A stretch of 64,000 nt of DNA from Bacillus thuringiensis. Lineage in GTDB: Bacteria; Bacillota; Bacilli; Bacillales; Bacillaceae_G. The stretch lies in contig NZ_CP012102.1 in assembly GCF_001182785.1 (NCBI RefSeq), positions 1 to 64,000 of the forward strand, written 5' to 3'. Positions within the stretch are counted from its first letter, which is position 1, and each line of letters begins with the position of its first letter. Position numbers and translations under genes: made by a program. The notes below the pieces were generated by a model that had not been told where the DNA came from, ran no database searches, and saw only the letters and a program-made list of their open reading frames with translations. Positions 18,374-27,113 of the stretch are shown in pieces.

Positions 18374-18388
18374 AAGGCGGTAAAGACT

Positions 18389-18556
18389 ATGTTAGATGTA
18401 TATATTGTTATTCAAGTAGTATTACTTTTGATAGGCTTACCCCTTTTAATAAAAGGCGGTTTAAAACTTATCAAGTATTATAAAATAGATGTTTTACTAT
18501 CTATTCTTATAAAAAATGAATTACCAAATACAAATAAAGAAAAGGGGAAAAAATAA
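18389..18556 (+). CDS. Small one-helix membrane protein, 55 aa
   Basis: ATG 18389 follows AAAGGCGG. The peptide has a hydrophobic first half (VIQVVLLLIGLPLLIKG) and a Lys-rich second half. Its stop overlaps the first Maff2 start as TAATG, so translation is coupled. It may be an assembly partner of the pilin-like protein (inference from position). Confidence 0.6.
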   Translation: MLDVYIVIQVVLLLIGLPLLIKGGLKLIKYYKIDVLLSILIKNELPNTNKEKGKK

Positions 18557-18771
18557 TGCAATTTTTCAATACTGGTGTAGATGTATTACAAAAATTAGTT
18601 ATCTTAATCGGTGCAGGTTTAGGTGTATGGGGAGTTGTAAACTTATTAGAAGGTTATGGTAATGATAACCCAGGGGCAAAGTCACAAGGGATGAAACAGT
18701 TTATGAGTGGTGCTGGTATTGTTTTAATCGCAACGTTACTCGTTCCTTCATTAAAGGGTTTATTTAGCTAA
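18556..18771 (+). CDS. Maff2-family pilin-like protein, copy 1
   Basis: The 71-residue hydrophobic protein has two membrane segments around LEGYGNDNPGAKSQGMKQ. That signature matches Maff2 proteins of Gram-positive conjugative elements, which occupy the place of the VirB2 pilin. AAAGGGGA precedes the ATG. The protein is identical to the next gene's product, and the DNA differs at only a few positions. Confidence 0.8.
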   Translation: MQFFNTGVDVLQKLVILIGAGLGVWGVVNLLEGYGNDNPGAKSQGMKQFMSGAGIVLIATLLVPSLKGLFS

Positions 18772-18809
18772 GTCAAGGTTACGCAAAAAATAGATAGGGG
18801 GAAAAAATA

Positions 18810-19025
18810 ATGCAATTTTTTAATACTGGTGTAGATGTATTACAAAAATTAGTTATCTTAATTGGTGCAGGTTTAGGTGTATGGGGAGTTGTAAACTTAT
18901 TAGAAGGTTATGGTAATGATAACCCAGGGGCAAAGTCACAGGGGATGAAACAGTTTATGAGTGGTGCTGGTATTGTTTTAATCGCAACGTTACTTGTTCC
19001 TTCATTAAAGGGTTTATTTAGCTAA
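18810..19025 (+). CDS. Maff2-family pilin-like protein, copy 2
   Basis: The amino-acid sequence is identical to copy 1, with a few silent changes (for example ATTGG for ATCGG). It has its own ribosome site (ATAGGGGGA). It lies 38 bases downstream of copy 1 and directly before a strong terminator. Duplication probably raises dosage of an abundant pilin-like subunit; the small DNA divergence indicates a recent event or gene conversion. Confidence 0.8.
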   Translation: MQFFNTGVDVLQKLVILIGAGLGVWGVVNLLEGYGNDNPGAKSQGMKQFMSGAGIVLIATLLVPSLKGLFS

Positions 19026-19044
19026 GTTAAAGTTAAACAAAAAG

Positions 19045-19078
19045 AGGGCGAGTAAAATTACTCGCCCTTCCTTTATAT
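19045..19078 (+). terminator. Strong terminator after the pilin-like genes
   Basis: AGGGCGAGTAA (19045-19055) pairs perfectly with TTACTCGCCCT (19058-19068), followed by TCCTTTATAT. It separates the pilin-like genes from virD4, so the coupling-protein gene may rely on read-through or its own promoter in 19080-19177. Confidence 0.8.
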
Positions 19079-19177
19079 ATAAGATTCATAAAAATAGAAC
19101 GGTAAAATCCATGGTAACACCGCTAAAATAGGCGTTCAACACAGTACAATTTAAAATGTTAAAGAAGGAGTATTACA

Positions 19178-20998
19178 ATGGAAAAAATCAAGGAAAATAA
19201 AGCTTATATTATTCTTGGTGTAATTTTGTTTATTCTATTAAATTACCTTTTTTATTACTTTAGGGTAACTTTTGAAGGTAATACACTTGCTGCATTTGAT
19301 TATTTGTTTTCAGAACCGCAATATCTCTTATACGCTTTTCCTTTGTCTTTTGACGTTATTGACTTGTTCGTCCCAATGTTTACAGTAGTATTTGCTGTAT
19401 ACGTTGTGATCGACAAGAAAAATAATAAAAAGAAATATAAAAAAGGTGCTGAACATGGTTCAGCGCAATGGGGTAGTGTTCAAAAAGATTTGAAAAATAT
19501 GTATGACGAAAATGACCAATATAATAACATTATATTTTCAAAGAATACAAAGCTTAGATTAGATGATAAAGATGCTCCCTTTGATGTACGACGTAATAAA
19601 AATGTGACAGTAATTGGTGGGTCTGGTAGTGGTAAAACACGATTCATAGTTAAACCAAATATGCTACAGATGAATGCTAGTTTTGTAGTTACAGATCCAA
19701 AAGGGACGATTGTTAATGAACTAGGTATGGCATTAAAAAATGTAGGAAAATATAAAATTAAAATATTTAATACCATAAACTTTTCAAAAAGTATGCGATA
19801 CAATCCATTAAAGTATGTGTACAACGAACAAGATATTTTAAAACTTGTTAATACTATAATGGCGAACACAGAAGGAGAAGGTTCAAAAAAAGGGGAAGAT
19901 TTTTGGGTAAAGGCGGAAAGACTACTATATCAGGCGTATTTAAGTTTAATCGTTTCAAAATTCCCTAAAGACGAACAACATTTAGGAACATTAATTGATT
20001 TAATTTCATATTCAACGGTAAAAGAAGATGATGAGGACTATAAAAATCCTATAGATTATCTTTTTGAAGAATTAGAAAAAGAGGATAATACTCACTTTGC
20101 TGTAAAGCAATATAAATTATATAAAAACGCTGCTGGTAAAACAGCAAAAAGTATTTTAATCTCTTGCGGTGCAAGGTTAGCTCCATTAAATATCCCTGCA
20201 CTTCGTGATTTAATCTCAAAAGATGAATTAAACCTCGATACACTTGGAGATCAAGGGCGTAAAACAGCATTATTCGTTATTGTACCTGATACAGATTCTA
20301 CTTTTAATTTTATTGTATCTATAATGTATTCACAGCTGTTTAACATGCTTTGTACAATTGCAGATGAAAAACACAGAGGTTCATTACCAACTCATGTACG
20401 ATTTATACTAGATGAATTCGCTAACATTGGATTGATTCCAAACTTTGAAAAATTAATTGCAACAATCCGTTCACGTAACATTTCAGCAACCATTATTTTA
20501 CAAACGCTCTCACAGCTGAAACCAATTTATAAAGACAGTGCTGATACAATTATTGGTAACTGTGATACGTCTATTTTCTTAGGTGGAAAAGAAAAGTCAA
20601 CAATTAAATCTTTAAGTGAAGAACTTGGAAAAGAAACAATCAATGACTATAACGAAAGTAAAACACTCTCCAACAATGATAGTTTTGGGCAAAATTACTC
20701 AAAATTAGGTAGAGAATTAATGACACAAGACGAGCTGTTAACAATGGAACGTGATACCTGTATTGTCCAAATAATCGGTAAAAGACCATTTAAAGATAAA
20801 AAGTATGATTTACATCAGCATCCACGATACAAATTCCACTCGGATGGAAAAAAATATTGGTTTGATATTGATAAGTATTTAGAAGCTCTTAAAAATCCAA
20901 AGAATCAGCAAAAAAGAAACATACCTAGTAATCAAACAGATCAACCAGAAGAACTAAAGCTAACAATTACAACTACCAAAGGTAGCCTCGAAATATAG
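19178..20998 (+). CDS. virD4: VirD4-like coupling ATPase
   Basis: The 606-residue protein has two N-terminal membrane helices (about 9-29 and 48-78), Walker A GGSGSGKT (147-154) and Walker B FILDEFANIG (about 408-417). This is the VirD4/TraG coupling-protein pattern; it links the relaxed DNA to the channel. GAAGGAG precedes the ATG. Its natural partner is the PcfB-like protein at 334. It is the last recognisable gene of the transfer operon. Confidence 0.9.
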   Translation: MEKIKENKAYIILGVILFILLNYLFYYFRVTFEGNTLAAFDYLFSEPQYLLYAFPLSFDVIDLFVPMFTVVFAVYVVIDKKNNKKKYKKGAEHGSAQWGSVQKDLKNMYDENDQYNNIIFSKNTKLRLDDKDAPFDVRRNKNVTVIGGSGSGKTRFIVKPNMLQMNASFVVTDPKGTIVNELGMALKNVGKYKIKIFNTINFSKSMRYNPLKYVYNEQDILKLVNTIMANTEGEGSKKGEDFWVKAERLLYQAYLSLIVSKFPKDEQHLGTLIDLISYSTVKEDDEDYKNPIDYLFEELEKEDNTHFAVKQYKLYKNAAGKTAKSILISCGARLAPLNIPALRDLISKDELNLDTLGDQGRKTALFVIVPDTDSTFNFIVSIMYSQLFNMLCTIADEKHRGSLPTHVRFILDEFANIGLIPNFEKLIATIRSRNISATIILQTLSQLKPIYKDSADTIIGNCDTSIFLGGKEKSTIKSLSEELGKETINDYNESKTLSNNDSFGQNYSKLGRELMTQDELLTMERDTCIVQIIGKRPFKDKKYDLHQHPRYKFHSDGKKYWFDIDKYLEALKNPKNQQKRNIPSNQTDQPEELKLTITTTKGSLEI

Positions 20999-21084
20999 TA
21001 CACTTACAAATTTACTTGTAAAAATAATAGGGCTAATATTATAGAGTACTGTTCCTTATATTCAGTACTGCAATATTTGTACTT

Positions 21085-21102
21085 AGCAAGGTTGCTTTTT
21101 TC
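21085..21102 (+). terminator. Terminator after virD4
   Basis: AGCAA-GG-TTGCT followed by six T. Confidence 0.6.
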
Positions 21103-21166
21103 TTTATACGTAAAATCGTTGCAAAACAACAAAGATATACTGTGATTTGATTATTCCTTAAATAGC

Positions 21167-21198
21167 AAAAAGAATTCTGGGATTCTAGAATTCTTTTT
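21167..21198. terminator. Second hairpin downstream of virD4
   Basis: AAAAAGAATTCT and AGAATTCTTTTT form perfect 12-base arms around GGGATTCT, giving a terminator usable on both strands. The remainder of 21200-21545 shows no gene. Confidence 0.65.
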
Positions 21199-21545
21199 AT
21201 TAAATTAATAAGGTATGTTATTTAATTATTGAACTTGTTTCTTTTTTATTTAATTGAAATTCCTATTGTAATCTCGCCTGTATACCTTCTTAATATGCGC
21301 GCTTCTGTAACCCCCTCGTAGGCCTCAAACACCTTCTTAAATACATATCTGTAGTTCTAATATAAAAGGACTTAACCTCACCTAAGTAATCGTTGTTTAG
21401 GTATTAACCCCTAATCTTGCAATGGTATCCGTTAGCTTCCAAGACTTCATAAAACTTGATTTTCATTTCATATATATCAAATATTGATAACTTTCATTCC
21501 AAGAAGGGCAGTAAAAAAGGACTTCCCAAATTGGGAAACCCTATT

Positions 21546-21866
21546 TCAATAACATTTTTTAATCACTTCTTCTGCTTCTTCAATTTGTTCTTCCATTTCT
21601 GCATCTGGATGTCTCAAGTGCAATTCTTTCAGGAACTGTATAAAAGAATCTGTTTTAAATTCATAAGCTACCTCCTCAAATAGTTCACTCAAAAAATACA
21701 GTTCTTTACTTGATCTTTCTTCTAGGAACTTTTCGGTTTCGCTTTGGTTTTTAGAAAGAATTTGAGTCATTTCTTTCCACCATTCATCAAGTGGGCTCAT
21801 CCCAGCACCGTGGTCAGCTACTTCAATTCGATTAGAAATGATCTCTTTAGCTCTGGACCAATCCAT
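21546..21866 (-). CDS. Hypothetical acidic protein, 106 aa
   Basis: ATG complement 21864-21866 is preceded by GGAGATAAATAAT. The protein is soluble, helical and acidic (MDWSRAKEIISNRIEVADHG start, EEQIEEAEEVIKK end), with no cysteine pairs except one C-terminal Cys. Upstream on the same strand, 21880-22040 carries fragments of a further small frame that are broken by stops. The family is not recognised. Confidence 0.55.
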   Translation of the reverse strand: MDWSRAKEIISNRIEVADHGAGMSPLDEWWKEMTQILSKNQSETEKFLEERSSKELYFLSELFEEVAYEFKTDSFIQFLKELHLRHPDAEMEEQIEEAEEVIKKCY

Positions 21867-22998
21867 ATTATTTATCTCCTAACTCCCCAAAACTGGGCAA
21901 ACCTACTTTCAAAACTCGGATCATTTCTTATCCTTACTCGCTGCAATCATCTTCTAAACTTCTGGATTTCTCTAATTGTTTACATGTGGCTTTTATCTCG
22001 GCCCTGGTTCTCCGCCATGTCCTCTTTAGTATCTGTTGTTATAAGCTTTTTGGATTGTGTTTTGAACACATGAGGTAGATAATATAATTTCTCTTACAAT
22101 ACAAAATCTGTATTTTTAATACATTAAGCCTAATAACAGATTACTTGCTACGAACCATAAAATAAACTCTTTAAATCATATAAAATACTAACATTTGTTA
22201 CCAAAAACTATAAAAATAATATGTTTATAGCAAGGGAATGCATGTAGATCGATCTATACTGCATTCCCTTATTCTATGTATACTATCTTCTCATTCTCCT
22301 TTCAATTAAAATAGAATTTTGCAATCTCTACTACACCAAAAGTACAAATATTAATATATTTATATAACTATCATATAGAGTCACATGCAACTTTTTCTCT
22401 GTTTATGGGGCCCTTACGTATTAATAAGGACCATTTTTTCATTAAGTGTTATATAAAATCTTAATATATGATTGTAAAAATAATTAGTTAAGTGTTAAAA
22501 TTACATATATACTCCTTAGGGAGTTCTCATATAATTAAACAAGAGTTTAAAAATTCTCGAATCTTAGCCCCTTGGAGCGCCCTTCAAGGGGCTGTAACAA
22601 TTAAAATATCGTTTTTGTTCACTTTTTTGATACATTTATGAAACATTCATGTATTATCTTCAATACGTTCTTTTCTTTTTATAATATCGTGTGAGATATA
22701 CCAATACAGAAAGCCCTAGACCCCCTAATCCTAGGGTTTTTTAACTATGCACTTTATTATTTTCACCTACTTCTTAAATTTAATATACATAATATATAGA
22801 TATTAACGTTACAATACCTTTGTGAAACATCACGTGTTTCAAATACAACATTTTTTGATGACCTCTTATCTTTCCATAAGAGTTCTTTTTTTAATAACCA
22901 ATTTGTTTAAATTCACCTTAATTAACAACTATTTTTCTTAATATTAGAATTAATAATTATATAATACAATTAAACTATTTGTATGAGAGGTGATTTTT
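21867..22998. other. Gene-poor stretch with four hairpins
   Basis: No convincing gene is seen. Hairpins are: 22232-22270 (AAGGGAATGCA/TGCATTCCCTT with an inner TAGATC/GATCTA); 22566-22593 (AGCCCCTTG/CAAGGGGCT); 22712-22742 (CCCTAG/CTAGGG plus T run); and 22863-22890 (CTCTTAT/ATAAGAG plus T run). The last two look like terminators, so short untranslated transcripts or lost genes are likely. Confidence 0.5.
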
Positions 22999-23097
22999 AT
23001 GAAATGGAACCCAAAAAACAATCCACAGTATCTCTTTTACCGTATGTATAGTTATATTTATACAGCCCTTGATGATATATCATGGTCTTTAAAATAA
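22999..23097 (+). CDS. Possible 32-aa peptide gene
   Basis: ATG 22999 follows the strong ribosome site GAGAGGTGAT at ideal spacing, and an AT-rich promoter-like stretch precedes it. The peptide starts MKWNPKNNPQYLFYRMYSYI and ends SWSLK. It is too short to classify, and no family is recognised. Confidence 0.4.
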   Translation: MKWNPKNNPQYLFYRMYSYIYTALDDISWSLK

Positions 23098-23230
23098 TTT
23101 AGATTGTTATGAGGAAACATTACTATAAAATAACGCTTTTGTTTAATTTATAGTATAAAAATTCATTTTCATAAGGACTTCCCTTATATGCTATACTCAT
23201 TCATAAATAATTGTATGAGGAATGTTAAAA

Positions 23231-23704
23231 ATGAATGATAGATCGTCAAGAAAATGGAAAATTCTACAAAAGTTAAGAGAACTGAAAACAAAAAATAGAA
23301 ACGATACAAATCCTTTGTTTAATGAATGCCTTGAATCCCTAGGAGACGAAACTCTCATTTTCTCTCAGGAAAAAAGCCAACAGATTGCTACTACTTTAAT
23401 GAATTTATTTCCTATAACTATCTCGGGAAGAATAGATTGGGAACAGATAGACAATAAATTAATAGCTTCAAACAAAGAACAGCTAATTTCCCTTATTAGA
23501 GCAAAACAACTAGATTTTAATGAGCAGATTTTTATATTATGGGATAACTATGAAATCCCTGTAGTAAGTACAAATCTCAATACAGTATTCCAATCACTAG
23601 TTGACGTTGATGCGGTCAGTTTTTATTACTGGCTATTAGATAAAGAATATAGATTCGTAATTGAAATAATCGATGAAGAATTGATTATGGTTGGGTTTCG
23701 CTAA
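23231..23704 (+). CDS. Hypothetical soluble protein, about 157 aa
   Basis: The second in-frame ATG (23231) is preferred because GAGG at 23217-23220 lies 10 bases upstream; the first ATG (23222) touches that site. The protein is acidic with a C-terminal half rich in aromatic and beta residues (FYYWLLDKEYRFVIEII). Size and composition recall small bacterial immunity proteins, but this is only an impression. It stands alone between gene-poor stretches. Confidence 0.6.
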   Translation: MNDRSSRKWKILQKLRELKTKNRNDTNPLFNECLESLGDETLIFSQEKSQQIATTLMNLFPITISGRIDWEQIDNKLIASNKEQLISLIRAKQLDFNEQIFILWDNYEIPVVSTNLNTVFQSLVDVDAVSFYYWLLDKEYRFVIEIIDEELIMVGFR

Positions 23705-23912
23705 TACTCTAGGTATATTTCCTCATTCTGCAGTTCTACAAAATTCAAATTTCATTTTAATCAAATACTTCAATCACATGTAAAAGTTACGTAAAGATTG
23801 CTATGATTCAATCCTTCTACCCTAGAAACGTTATATAATCAAATCACAAACAATCAGGTTTGTACCTTTCTGTACGACATAACTCTTTGCTAGGAGCAAA
23901 TCCTAGCCTTTT

Positions 23913-24017
23913 TTATTTAATCCCCCTACTTCCAAAACTATTTAGTACACCAACTTCTCCTCTAAAACCACTATCCACAGGTCCAATTACCACGCTTAAC
24001 TTTTTATTACGCGTCAT
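23913..24017 (-). pseudogene. dUTPase-like fragment
   Basis: A 34-codon frame contains VVIGPVDSGFRGEVGVL, which resembles the conserved third motif of dUTPases (G-V-[IV]-D-x-[DG]-[YF]-R-G-E). A real dUTPase is about 140-170 residues, so this is a remnant. Confidence 0.4.
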
Positions 24018-24212
24018 AACGCTATACCTCCTAATCCAAATACATTATCTCTTCTAAGGTTCTATCCGAAATATAAGTAGTAATAATTTCTATCTTTCCT
24101 TAATTCTCTTTAGGCATTCCTGTAGCTTCGCTCTCGGACTTCGCCTCAAACCGACGAATCTTCCACTTTTCATCTTCATTTTAAAACTCTACTAGAGAAC
24201 GTCATAACGCTA

Positions 24213-24296
24213 TTACGCTTCGAAAATTTGCTCACGGTATTTGTTTCGATATAATCAAAACCCCCAATTACCCCCTCCAGTTTTAGTTGATTCATG
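24213..24296 (-). CDS. 27-aa mini-gene in a decayed cluster
   Basis: MNQLKLEGVIGGFDYIET start, ends REQIFEA. The gene lies in a leftward series of very small phage-like frames, with GGAGGG just inside its start. Function is unknown, and it may be a remnant. Confidence 0.3.
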
Positions 24297-24430
24297 CCTC
24301 TACTCCCATTGGACGAGATTTAATTTTGTTCTTATCTGCCTGATCCATGATTAATGCGACAATTTCTAATTGATGCCTTCCTAGCTCTTTTGCTATTTTA
24401 AGAATATCTTTATCCTAACCCCACATTTTT

Positions 24431-24538
24431 TCATAATTGAATCACTTCACTTTCATTAATCGCCAAGTCCAACTCTTCTAAAGCAATATATAAGTTACGA
24501 CGCAATTTCTTCATGTACCATCCCTGCTGTAAAGCCAT
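24431..24538 (-). CDS. 35-aa mini-gene in a decayed cluster
   Basis: ATG complement 24536-24538 has GAGGAGGAG 8 bases upstream. The peptide starts MALQQGWYMKKLRRNLYIAL. The next leftward frame (24305-24430, containing AKELGRHQLEIVALIMDQAD) is broken by a stop after its start. The whole group looks like a degenerating phage or plasmid early region. Confidence 0.4.
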   Translation of the reverse strand: MALQQGWYMKKLRRNLYIALEELDLAINESEVIQL

Positions 24539-24581
24539 TGTGTAATTCTCCTCCTCTAAATCCCTTCCAAATATCGGGATT

Positions 24582-24765
24582 TCATTTCCCCTCCAATTGT
24601 AATTGATGAATTTCTCTTAGCTCCGCCATAACGCCATGACATCTTCTCTCCAATTCTTCAGAGCTGCGATTCCCTGCTTCGCAAATACACGGTGCAAATT
24701 TGATAGCAGCCTCAAAATCGTTCTTAATTACTTCCTTTCCTTCTTCACAGAATGGGCAATATGTA
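24582..24765 (-). pseudogene. 5'-truncated small gene with Cys pairs
   Basis: The frame carries YCPFCEEGKEVIKNDFEAAI and FAPCICEAGNRSSEELERRC, giving two CxxC/CxC pairs that could bind zinc. Its natural start is lost at a junction near 24765, where rightward coding sequence begins. Confidence 0.4.
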
Positions 24766-24768
24766 AGT

Positions 24769-24978
24769 AATGGAATACGCCATAAGGCTATACTCGACTT
24801 TATAAAACAACAGTACAACATTCTTACAAATAGCGATGAAAACTACATTCATGAAGTACATGATCCTCAGGTTGCTGAAATAACCGCTAAAACCGCTAAA
24901 CGTTTGGGATTACAGCCAAAGAAACTAGGTTTATTTATGAAGCAGCAGTTCAAATGGATGCTTTTAGATAAATTATAG
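24769..24978 (+). pseudogene. 3' fragment of an unknown gene
   Basis: The frame has sensible protein composition from RHKAILDFIKQQYNIL to the end LFMKQQFKWMLLDKL but no proper start. It abuts the oppositely oriented truncated gene, so the junction at about 24765 is probably a recombination or insertion scar. Confidence 0.35.
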
Positions 24979-25018
24979 ACCTAAGTCATATTTCTCAATA
25001 TATAAAACTAATTAATGT

Positions 25019-25110
25019 GGGAAAATAATATTTGGATGGGATTCCAATACATATTATTACAATTAAAGCGGTTCAAGTTGAAGAAAGGCACCTTTTGGTG
25101 TCTTTTTTTA
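25019..25110 (+). repeat. Dispersed 90-bp repeat, copy R1
   Basis: Carries TTGGATGGGATTCCAATAC, then ATTAAAGCGGTTCAAGTTG, and ends in the terminator AGGCACC-TTTT-GGTGTCT plus T run. Closely related copies are at 25863, 26710 and 28846. It sits upstream of the DUF4352 gene. Nothing else is seen in 24979-25285. Confidence 0.75.
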
Positions 25111-25285
25111 TGAGTAAGAGATAAAGCCTAGATACTTATAAAAATAGGTCACAAGACTCAATCACGGACTGAAAATTCTAAACCATCTTTTTATTCCCTT
25201 TCGACATAATATGACAATATCCATATATATAATTTGTTATTATTAACTTGGCAATCTTACATTTTACATAATTGGAGGAACAAAC

Positions 25286-25804
25286 GTGGGAAAGATATTT
25301 AAGTTTGGATGCCTAGGAATTATAGCTTTATTTGTAATCGGAATAATTGCTATGGTTGCTGGTGGTGGAGATTCAACAGAAAAAACTTCAACAGACAGTA
25401 AAGCAGTATCAAAAGAAGGTGTATCTTCTGATGTAAAAATCGCTGTAGGATCTATGGAAACAGTAGATTCTGTGGGTAATGAATATACAAAAGAACAAGC
25501 ACAAGGTGTCTTTAAAATTTTAGAAGTTACACTTACTAATAGCCAAAAAGATGCTATCACTGTTGATGCTAATAGTTTTAAGTTGGTAGATAACAAAGGT
25601 CGTGAATTCACATATTCAACACAAGGCCAAACATCTTTTGACTTAGCTAATGGTGGGAAAACTGACTTCTTCTTAAAACAATTGAATCCTGGTCTAACAC
25701 AGACAGGTAAAATTGTATTTGATATACCAAAAGATGCTGAAGGACTTTTCCTAAAGGCTAGTGGCGGTATGACAGGTAAAGAAATTAATTTAAAAGTAGA
25801 ATAG
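25286..25804 (+). CDS. DUF4352-type secreted or anchored protein
   Basis: The start is GTG at 25286, preceded by GGAGG. A hydrophobic N-terminal segment (FGCLGIIALFVIGIIAMVAG) acts as signal or anchor. It is followed by a Ser/Thr-rich linker and a beta-sandwich domain (VFKILEVTLTNSQKDAITVD, then FDLANGGKTDFFLK) typical of DUF4352 proteins of Bacillus. A Cys near residue 9 precedes the hydrophobic core, so it is not a standard lipobox. The function of the family is not settled. Two R repeats flank the gene. Confidence 0.75.
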   Translation: MGKIFKFGCLGIIALFVIGIIAMVAGGGDSTEKTSTDSKAVSKEGVSSDVKIAVGSMETVDSVGNEYTKEQAQGVFKILEVTLTNSQKDAITVDANSFKLVDNKGREFTYSTQGQTSFDLANGGKTDFFLKQLNPGLTQTGKIVFDIPKDAEGLFLKASGGMTGKEINLKVE

Positions 25805-25810
25805 TTGAAG

Positions 25811-25836
25811 GCACTCGAAAGAGTGCTTTTATTTTT
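25811..25836 (+). terminator. Terminator after the DUF4352 gene
   Basis: GCACTC-GAAA-GAGTGC followed by TTTTATTTTT. Confidence 0.85.
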
Positions 25837-25862
25837 CCTCAATGACCAAAATTTCTTCATGC

Positions 25863-25954
25863 GGTAAAATAATATTTGGATGGGAGTCTAATGCATATTA
25901 TTAAAATTAAAGTGGTTCAAGTTGGAGAAAGGCACCTTTTGGTGTCTTTCTTTT
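25863..25954 (+). repeat. Dispersed 90-bp repeat, copy R2
   Basis: TTGGATGGGAGTCTAATGC, then AAAGTGGTTCAAGTTGGAG, then the hairpin AGGCACC-TTTT-GGTGTCT. It lies downstream of the terminator of the DUF4352 gene, so it is not needed to end that gene. Confidence 0.75.
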
Positions 25955-26069
25955 ATTTTCAAAAGGACCTGCTCAATTAATTCTTAAATACATAAGGTAA
26001 ATTAAACCCATTAAAAAGCATGGAATGAACCCTAGTTTTAACCTCTTATCTAAAGGAGGCACTAATATT

Positions 26070-26180
26070 ATGGGATATGGTGGTAGTTGCGGCGAAGGCT
26101 GCGGTTTTGCCGGAGGATTCGCTTTACTCGTTGTACTCTTTATACTATTAATTATTATCGGATGCAGTTGCTTCTGCTAA
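26070..26180 (+). CDS. YjcZ-family small membrane peptide
   Basis: The 36-residue product starts MGYGGSCGEGCGFAGGF and ends in a hydrophobic helix LLVVLFILLIIIG with CSCFC. This Gly-rich head plus LIVVLFILLIIVG helix is characteristic of YjcZ/YczN-type sporulation-associated peptides of Bacillus. TAAAGGAGG precedes the ATG. The extra cysteines at both ends are unusual for a family member. A weak hairpin with T run follows at 26190-26222. Confidence 0.75.
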   Translation: MGYGGSCGEGCGFAGGFALLVVLFILLIIIGCSCFC

Positions 26181-26317
26181 AAAAACTATTGGAAAAGACA
26201 CTCTTATATGGGTATCTTTTTTGTATATTAAAAACCCACCTATTTCTGTAGATGGACTAAATGTAATTTTGCACAATTAAACTATAACAAAATCATTTAT
26301 ATCTAAAGTGATTAAAT

Positions 26318-26614
26318 TTAACTTAATAACCCTAATACCTTAATAATCTCAATTGTTTTATTATCATTTATTTTAAAATGAAGCCTTTTCCCTATACGTT
26401 CACTAATTACAATATTTCCAGAGGTCAATTTACGCAAATGTTGTACAATCAAATCTTCTGTAATTTTTGTTTGCTTACTTAAATCAGAAACTGACAACGA
26501 TCCATATGTAACCAATTTACAAACAATTGATAATCGAGTAGAATTCCCTAATAACCCCAAAACTTTTATACTTTCTGTATAGAAGCTAAAATCCATATGA
26601 AAAGCCTGTAACAA
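26318..26614 (-). CDS. ArsR-like winged-helix regulator
   Basis: The preferred start is TTG (complement 26612-26614), 8 bases after AGGAGG. It gives 98 residues. The domain shows the ArsR fold pattern: KVLGLLGNSTRLSIVCKLV, then GSLSVSDLSKQTKITEDLIV and QHLRKLTSGNIVISERIGKR. Only one Cys is present, so metal sensing of the classic CxC type is unlikely. It is alone, so the target is probably its own or a nearby gene. Confidence 0.75.
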   Translation of the reverse strand: MLQAFHMDFSFYTESIKVLGLLGNSTRLSIVCKLVTYGSLSVSDLSKQTKITEDLIVQHLRKLTSGNIVISERIGKRLHFKINDNKTIEIIKVLGLLS

Positions 26615-26709
26615 ATCTTCAAACCTCCTAAAATAAGACAGATAACAACCAAAATATCTTAACATAAAAATAGTAAAAAGAACCCCAAAATATACCAATT
26701 GTTCATTGA

Positions 26710-26800
26710 GAAAAATGATACTTGAATGGGAGTCCAATACATATTATTAAAATTAAAGTGATTCAATTTGGAGGAAGGCACCTTTGGATGTCTTATCTTT
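26710..26800 (+). repeat. Dispersed 90-bp repeat, copy R3
   Basis: TTGAATGGGAGTCCAATAC, ATTAAAGTGATTCAATTTGG, then AAGGCACC-TTT-GGATGTCTT. It lies upstream of the leftward ArsR-like gene and is oriented away from it. Confidence 0.7.
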
Positions 26801-26896
26801 TGTACATTATATCTATTACGTGCTCATTGATTTTTTATATGCATTTGATATAATTACTGTATTAGTATTATAGTAATACCTTGTGTATATAATAAA

Positions 26897-26922
26897 AGAA
26901 GAGATGCGCTAACATCTCTTCT
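26897..26922. terminator. Hairpin downstream of the small basic-protein gene
   Basis: AGAAGAGATG and CATCTCTTCT form perfect 10-base arms around CGCTAA. It lies about 35 bases downstream of the leftward gene at 26958. Confidence 0.55.
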
Positions 26923-26957
26923 AGTAACTGCTACCGTCAGGGTGGTGGTTATATCAT

Positions 26958-27113
26958 TTATTTTTTACGAAACCCACCCTTTTGCTTCCGACGGCGACGA
27001 GGAGTGGGTTTTTTGTTATCTTTTTCTAAAATTTGTTTCCTAAAAACATACGCAGAAATTTCACGTACAATGGCTTTCACAAATTCTTTCAGAAGCTCAA
27101 ACAAAAACTCCAT
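26958..27113 (-). CDS. Small basic protein, 51 aa
   Basis: ATG complement 27111-27113 follows AAAGGGGGTGAT; the longer in-frame start would place this ribosome site inside the gene. The product is amphipathic at the start (MEFLFELLKEFVKAIVREIS) and very basic at the end (PTPRRRRKQKGGFRKK), suggesting a membrane- or nucleic-acid-associated peptide. It is not recognised as a named family. Confidence 0.6.
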   Translation of the reverse strand: MEFLFELLKEFVKAIVREISAYVFRKQILEKDNKKPTPRRRRKQKGGFRKK

